From contig JAHBVX010000009.1 in assembly GCA_019637295.1 (NCBI GenBank), positions 248,001-312,000 on the forward strand: 64,000 nt of DNA, given 5' to 3'. Each line of letters begins with the position of its first letter. Positions within the stretch are counted from its first letter, which is position 1. Made by a program: the position numbers and the translations under genes. Origin of the DNA: Polyangiaceae bacterium (GTDB lineage: Bacteria > Myxococcota_A > Polyangia > Polyangiales > Polyangiaceae). A model generated the notes under the pieces. It saw nothing but the letters and a program-made list of their open reading frames with translations, made no database searches and was not told where the DNA came from. Positions 59,711-64,000 of the stretch are shown here, piece after piece.

Positions 59711-60304
59711 ATGGGCGGCCACTCAGCAGAAGCGGGACAGCACGACGGGGCGGCGGCCCCGCCACTTTCCCCCGAGGACGCCGAGGTCCTCGCGGCCGTG
59801 CAGGCCGGCGATAGGACCCTGGCCGTGACCTTGTGCGCTCGCCGCCACGGCGCCGCCATCGGGCGGCTGTGCATGGCGTTGCTCGGCTCGCGCTCCGAGG
59901 CCGACGACTTGACCCAAGAGACGCTGCTCGACGCCCATGCCGGCTTCGACGGCTTTCGCGCCGAAGGCTCGGTGCGGGCATGGCTCTTGTCGATCGCGCG
60001 TCGTAAGTGCGCTCGCTACCTCGAGCGCAACGCCCGGCAGCGCTCGCGGCTTCGGCTGGTGCACGACGCGACCCGCGGCGACACCAGCGAAGAGCTGCTC
60101 GCCCTCCGCCAGCGGGCCGAGAGCGCGCGCGCCGCCCTGGCGCAGATCCGACCGAGCGAGCGCGAGGCCCTCGTGCTGCGCTACGCGAGCGAGTTGTCCT
60201 TTCGAGAGGTGGGGGTCGCGTGTGGCATCGAAGAGGCCACCGCCCGCAAGCGAGTTTCACGCGCGCTGTCCAAGCTGCGCGATGCCGTTTCCATCAAGGA
60301 GTGA
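59711..60304 (+). CDS. ECF-type RNA polymerase sigma factor
   Basis: 197 residues from the ATG at 59711, preceded by GGAGG. Sigma region 2 is seen in RLCMALLGSRSEADDLTQETLLDAHAGFDGFRAEGSVRAWLLSIARRKCARYLERNARQ, and region 4 in AALAQIRPSEREALVLRYASELSFREVGVACGIEEATARKRVSRALSKLRDAV. It directs RNA polymerase to a specific promoter set. It is 4 bp upstream of a large membrane protein with an N-terminal zinc-finger anti-sigma domain, so that protein is very probably its inhibitor. Confidence 0.94.
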   Translation: MGGHSAEAGQHDGAAAPPLSPEDAEVLAAVQAGDRTLAVTLCARRHGAAIGRLCMALLGSRSEADDLTQETLLDAHAGFDGFRAEGSVRAWLLSIARRKCARYLERNARQRSRLRLVHDATRGDTSEELLALRQRAESARAALAQIRPSEREALVLRYASELSFREVGVACGIEEATARKRVSRALSKLRDAVSIKE

Positions 60305-60308
60305 GACC

Positions 60309-63300
60309 ATGACCGACCAAAGCCGTGACCCGGGAACTTGCAGCGAGGTGGAGGACCATCTCGTCGAGATCCTCGAGGGGTCCGCACCCGAGGCGCTGTA
60401 CGATCACATCGCCGAGTGCGATGCCTGTCGTGACCTGCGCTACGAGGCCGAGCGGCTCAGCGCGCTGATCGCGGACGCCGGCGCGGACTACGCTCCAGCG
60501 GATGATCTCGAGGAGAAGCTCATCGCCGAGCTCCGACGTCGCGGTGAGGATGGCGCCGAGGCCCGCTCCGAGTCCGAGTCGGGTCCGGCGCCTGCGGACA
60601 CGGCCCCGGCGGAGACCCGGACCTTGCCCCTCGCGGAGGCGCTCGCTGCGGAGTCGGCCTCGGAGGCCAGCGCCAAGTCGGAGGCGCCCATCACCGAGGT
60701 GCCGGTGGACGAGCGACCCGAGCGCGAGGCGGTCACACAGGAGAGGCTCGATACGCTCGAGAGCGTCAAGGCCGCCGAGCGACCCAAGACCGTGCCGATG
60801 GCCGCCGAAGCCCCGGCGGGCTCGCTGATGGATCGCCCCCGCGCGGTGGCGCCCAAGGTGGCGCTGCTCGCGACTCGTCGCGCGCGGCTGGTGCTCGGCG
60901 GCGGTCTCGTCGCCGCCCTGGCAGCGGCAGCCGTGGGGGGCGTGTACTTGCGCGGCGGCGTGAGCGAGGCGCTGCGCGGCAGCGCGGACGGCGCCTGGAC
61001 GGCGACGGTGTCCAACGTCGTGAGCGCGACGGGCACCGCTGGGCTGAGCGTGTGCGCGAGCGACGGAGCCTGCGAACCCCTGGCCAAGGCCGGCGCCGCC
61101 AAGGCGGGCTCGGCGCTGGTGACGGACGGCGTGACTCGCGCGGAGCTCACGCTGGAAGACGGCAGCAAGGTCACGCTCGACCGCAACACTCGCATCGAGC
61201 TGTCGAGCGCCGAGAGCCGGCGCGCGAAGCTGGTGCAGGGAGCCATCGTGGCGGACGTGGCCAAGGTCGAGGGCAAGACGGCGCGCTTCGATTTCCCGAA
61301 GGGCCACGTGCGTGTTCTCGGCACCAAGCTCGCGCTCAAGCTCACCGGGGACTCGGCGACGGTGGACGTCAGTCGTGGCGTGGTGGAGCTGGCCGACGAG
61401 GCGGACCGGAAGGTGACCGTGCGTGCCGGCGAGGAGGGGCGCTTGGTCCCCGGCGCGCCGCCCTTCGTCAGCGCGGCTCCCGCCCTCGGCGAGGCGATCG
61501 CCTGGAGCGAAGCGGCGAGCGGCGAGAACGACGTGGAGGACGTGGCTGCGCGCGGGCTCGGTGAGCTCAAGGCGCAGAAGCCGGGCGAGAAGGACGAGCG
61601 CTCCGGAGCGGTGAGCTTGACCGCGCACTCGGTCAAGGTGCGCGTCGCGGGTGTGATGGCGCGGACCGAAATCGACGAGGTGTTCACCAACAACACGGAC
61701 GACGTGCTCGAGGGCATCTATCGCTTCCCGATCCCGCCGGACGCCAAGATCGAGCGCTTGGCGCTGGAGGTGAACGGCAAGCTGGAAGAGGGCGCGTTCG
61801 TGGATCGCGACCGCGCGGCGAGCATCTGGCGTGGCGCCATCGTCAACTCGGCACCCCAGCTTCGCCGGCAGATCCGCGACGAGATCGTGTGGGTGCCCGG
61901 TCCCTGGGAGGATCCGGCGCTGCTCGAATGGCAGCGCGGCGGTCGCTTCGAGCTGCGCATCTTCCCGATCCCGAAGCGCGGCTCGCGGCGGGTCATCCTG
62001 GCCTACACCCAGATGCTCAAGCCCACTGGCGGCGTGCGCCGCTACAGCTACCCGCTGCCGCATGATCCGAGCGGCTCGGTCAAGGTCGCCAAGTTCGACG
62101 TGGACGTCGAGGTGCGCGGTCACGATCCGGCCTTCGGCGTGAAGAGCTACGGCTACGAGCTCGCGAGCAGCAAGGCCGCGGACGCCGACAAGCTCACGAT
62201 GGGCGCGTCGGACTTCGTGCCCAGCGGCGATCTGACGGTGGAGCTCGCGCTGCCCAACCGCGACGCCGAGCTCACTGCCTGGGCCTACAAGGCTGCCGAC
62301 AGCGGCGCGAGCAAGCCCGCGGCGGACGCGAAGGACACCGCTCCGAGCAACGACGCGTACGTCGCGCTCGCCCTTCGACCCAAGCTGCCACGGGTCACCG
62401 AGGGCGCGCGGCGCACCTTCGCGCTGGTCGTCGACTCGAGCCGCTCCATGTTCGGAGAGAACTATCGGCGCGCGATCGCCGTGGCCGTCAAGACGGTGCG
62501 CGAGCTCGACCGGGGGGATCGCTTCACGCTGCTGACCTGCGACACGAGCTGCCGCACGATGTCGGGTGGGCTCCTCGAGCCGAGCATGCAGGCGGCCGTC
62601 GAGGTTCGGCGCTTCCTCGAAGGTCAGGCGCCCGAGGGTGCGTCGGATCCGACCGCGGCCATCGCGTCGGCGCGCGAGGCCGCGCGTGGCAGCGAGGGCG
62701 AGCTGCGGGTCGTGTACATCGGCGACGGTGCGCCCACCGTCGGGCCGATCCGGCCGGCGTACGTGACCCGCGCCGTGCAAGATGCCATGCCGCCGGGCTC
62801 GGGCACGGTGACCACGGTCGCCATCGGCGCCGACTCGGATCTCGACACGCTCGCGGCGATGGCTCGCGGCGGTGGCGGCGTGGTGCTGCCCTTCGTGCCG
62901 GGACAGTCGACGGCGGAGGCGGCCTTCGCGGTGCTGGGCACTACCTACGGCACGACGCTGCGCGACGTCACCGTCGAGCTGCCGCCGGGTCTGACGGAGG
63001 TTGCTCCGAAGCAGCTCGACACCATCGTCGCCGGCAGCGAAGAGATCGTCGTCGCACGCATGCGCGACAAGGAGCTCGCGGGGACCGTGATCGTGCGTGG
63101 CAAGCTGGGCAAGGAGACCTTCGAGCAGCGCTACCCGGTGCGGCTCGCCGCGAGCGAAGCCAAGGGCAACGCCTTCGTTCCCCGCTTGTTCGCCGCGACG
63201 CGGATCTCGGATCTGGAGCGAGAGCCCGCCTCCGAGTCGAAGCAGGAGGCCATCCGGCTGTCGAGCGAGTTCGACGTGGCCAGCCGTTACACGTCGCTGC

Positions 63301-64000
63301 TGGTGCTCGAGAGCGCCGCGATGTTCCGAGCCTTCGGGCTCGACAACACCCGCACCTCCCACCAGTGGACGGGAGAAGAGACGGCGGAGGCGACGCTCAG
63401 CGCCGGGCTCAACGCGGTGGAGGACGAGGCTCAGGACGTGCTCGGCAAACCCAAGCAGTCGGCGGGCTTCGGTGGTCTCGGCTCCGGCGCCAGCGGCGCC
63501 GCGTCCCCGGCCAAGAAGTCGGCGCCGGGGTCTTTCGGGGGTGACTTCGACGACTTCGGTCCGCGCGAGGAGGCCAAGGCCCAAGCGCCGGCGGCCGATC
63601 GCGCGTTCGAGCCCGCGCCTAGCCCGACGACCGCCGGGCCGGGGTGGAGCCCGCCGCCTCCCATGTCGCGCCCCCGCGGCCGGCGCATGGTGCCCATGCG
63701 TCGCATCTGGGAGCGCAAGGGCACCATCGCCATCGGAGGCGTCCCCAAGAACGCGCTGCCGTCGGCCATCGCCATGGCCGAGCGCGAGCTGGAGCAGAAC
63801 CCGAACCGCCGCGCCGCCGTACAGAAGGTGTACTCGCTGTACATGCTCGCTGGCGACGTGGAGCGGGCGTTCACGACCGCCGAGCGGTGGAGCCAGAAGG
63901 AGCCCCTCGACTCGGATGCGCTCACGGCGCGCGCCGATCTGGCGGCCCGCGGCGGCGATCGGGAGCTGGCGATTCGCATCCTCGGCAGCGTGGTGGACGT
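60309..64000 (+). CDS. Anti-sigma / FecR / VIT / VWA fusion protein, 3'-truncated
   Basis: At least 1230 residues; the frame is still open at the window edge. Residues 1-45 hold a zinc-finger anti-sigma domain (H-x3-C-x2-C in DHIAECDACRD). A Glu/Ala-rich linker follows, then a membrane helix (LVLGGGLVAALAAAAVGGVYL, about 195-215). Next comes a FecR-like domain (TLEDGSKVTLDRNTRIELSS ... VRVLGTKLALKLTGDSATVDVSRGVVEL, about 275-370). A VIT domain (VRVAGVMARTEIDEVFTNNTDDVLEGIYRFPIPPDAKIERLALEVNGKLEEG, about 440-490) precedes a VWA domain with MIDAS DSSRSM (about 707-712). The C-terminal part is Pro/Ala-rich, then helical (PSAIAMAERELEQNPNRRAAVQKVYSLYM), TPR-like. It probably senses an envelope signal and releases the ECF factor. 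Confidence 0.9.
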   Translation, partial: MTDQSRDPGTCSEVEDHLVEILEGSAPEALYDHIAECDACRDLRYEAERLSALIADAGADYAPADDLEEKLIAELRRRGEDGAEARSESESGPAPADTAPAETRTLPLAEALAAESASEASAKSEAPITEVPVDERPEREAVTQERLDTLESVKAAERPKTVPMAAEAPAGSLMDRPRAVAPKVALLATRRARLVLGGGLVAALAAAAVGGVYLRGGVSEALRGSADGAWTATVSNVVSATGTAGLSVCASDGACEPLAKAGAAKAGSALVTDGVTRAELTLEDGSKVTLDRNTRIELSSAESRRAKLVQGAIVADVAKVEGKTARFDFPKGHVRVLGTKLALKLTGDSATVDVSRGVVELADEADRKVTVRAGEEGRLVPGAPPFVSAAPALGEAIAWSEAASGENDVEDVAARGLGELKAQKPGEKDERSGAVSLTAHSVKVRVAGVMARTEIDEVFTNNTDDVLEGIYRFPIPPDAKIERLALEVNGKLEEGAFVDRDRAASIWRGAIVNSAPQLRRQIRDEIVWVPGPWEDPALLEWQRGGRFELRIFPIPKRGSRRVILAYTQMLKPTGGVRRYSYPLPHDPSGSVKVAKFDVDVEVRGHDPAFGVKSYGYELASSKAADADKLTMGASDFVPSGDLTVELALPNRDAELTAWAYKAADSGASKPAADAKDTAPSNDAYVALALRPKLPRVTEGARRTFALVVDSSRSMFGENYRRAIAVAVKTVRELDRGDRFTLLTCDTSCRTMSGGLLEPSMQAAVEVRRFLEGQAPEGASDPTAAIASAREAARGSEGELRVVYIGDGAPTVGPIRPAYVTRAVQDAMPPGSGTVTTVAIGADSDLDTLAAMARGGGGVVLPFVPGQSTAEAAFAVLGTTYGTTLRDVTVELPPGLTEVAPKQLDTIVAGSEEIVVARMRDKELAGTVIVRGKLGKETFEQRYPVRLAASEAKGNAFVPRLFAATRISDLEREPASESKQEAIRLSSEFDVASRYTSLLVLESAAMFRAFGLDNTRTSHQWTGEETAEATLSAGLNAVEDEAQDVLGKPKQSAGFGGLGSGASGAASPAKKSAPGSFGGDFDDFGPREEAKAQAPAADRAFEPAPSPTTAGPGWSPPPPMSRPRGRRMVPMRRIWERKGTIAIGGVPKNALPSAIAMAERELEQNPNRRAAVQKVYSLYMLAGDVERAFTTAERWSQKEPLDSDALTARADLAARGGDRELAIRILGSVVD

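Noticed and set aside
60294-63584. Very long open frame on the minus strand (over 1000 codons) opposite the VIT/VWA gene
   Set aside because: The plus strand encodes recognisable zinc-finger, FecR, VIT and VWA motifs; the reverse frame is Arg/His/Leu-rich without motifs, a typical GC-rich antisense shadow.

Overview
The window is a high-GC (roughly 70%), densely packed bacterial chromosome segment, most likely from a Polyangium- or Sorangium-type member of the Myxococcota. I infer this from two clear members of the myxobacterial DUF2378/TIGR02265 family, Ser/Thr kinases with C-terminal membrane anchors, many Gly/Ser-rich lipoproteins with Cys-rich domains, a MopE-type metal-binding motif, and a PilT-type ATPase with an N-terminal extension. 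I count about 60 protein genes, almost all chromosomal housekeeping or envelope functions. I found no tRNA, rRNA, CRISPR array, transposase or phage gene, and no gene-free stretch longer than about 300 bp.

Layout. 1-3440: end of an acyl-CoA dehydrogenase, then a leftward bufferin-type RiPP operon (bufA precursor, bufB MNIO enzyme, bufC partner). 3664-10121: aminopeptidase P, NamZ-like muramidase, orphan NtrC-type regulator, a TonB-like C-terminal lipoprotein and a zinc-ribbon Ser/Thr kinase. 10156-18069: a MshEN/GAF-like/HEAT protein, then three secreted or lipoprotein genes lying between two copies of a 46-bp direct repeat, one copy being the 3' end of mgtE. The third of these genes is split by frameshifts, one of them at an 8-bp tandem repeat just after a good start codon. 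18243-24760: enoyl-CoA hydratase, lipoprotein, hotdog thioesterase, molybdopterin oxidoreductase, acyltransferase, DUF2378. 24854-33426: XRE-cupin regulator, a SpoIID/somatomedin-B-like lipoprotein, comM-recA, a DUF2236 protein, a propeller lipoprotein with a heme motif, and a GNAT. 33429-40391: mixed lipoproteins, CHAD protein, isocitrate dehydrogenase overlapping a CPXCG mini-protein, SYLF protein, and a triple somatomedin-B-like lipoprotein. 40415-48203: a leftward run of CPBP protease, malQ, terC, Ser/Thr kinase, pilT and another somatomedin-B-like lipoprotein. 48294-52943: a poly-gamma-glutamate synthase set (pgsB-pgsC-pgsW) with an upstream lipoprotein. 53077-59517: two fluoride channels, several envelope proteins and a DUF2378 protein. 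59711-64000: an ECF sigma factor and a very large anti-sigma/FecR/VIT/VWA protein that runs off the window.

The signals that stand out are: (1) the bufferin operon, whose precursor looks like a lipoprotein and is separated from its modifying enzyme by a strong hairpin; (2) a dispersed repeat of about 150 bp built of successive hairpins, whose three copies all begin exactly at the TGA stop codon of the upstream gene and show one compensatory base-pair change; (3) the 46-bp duplicated mgtE end flanking a lipoprotein cassette; (4) the 8-bp repeat frame switch in a lipoprotein signal peptide; and (5) somatomedin-B-like domains in three unrelated envelope proteins. Functions are assigned by reading motifs by eye; no database search was run.
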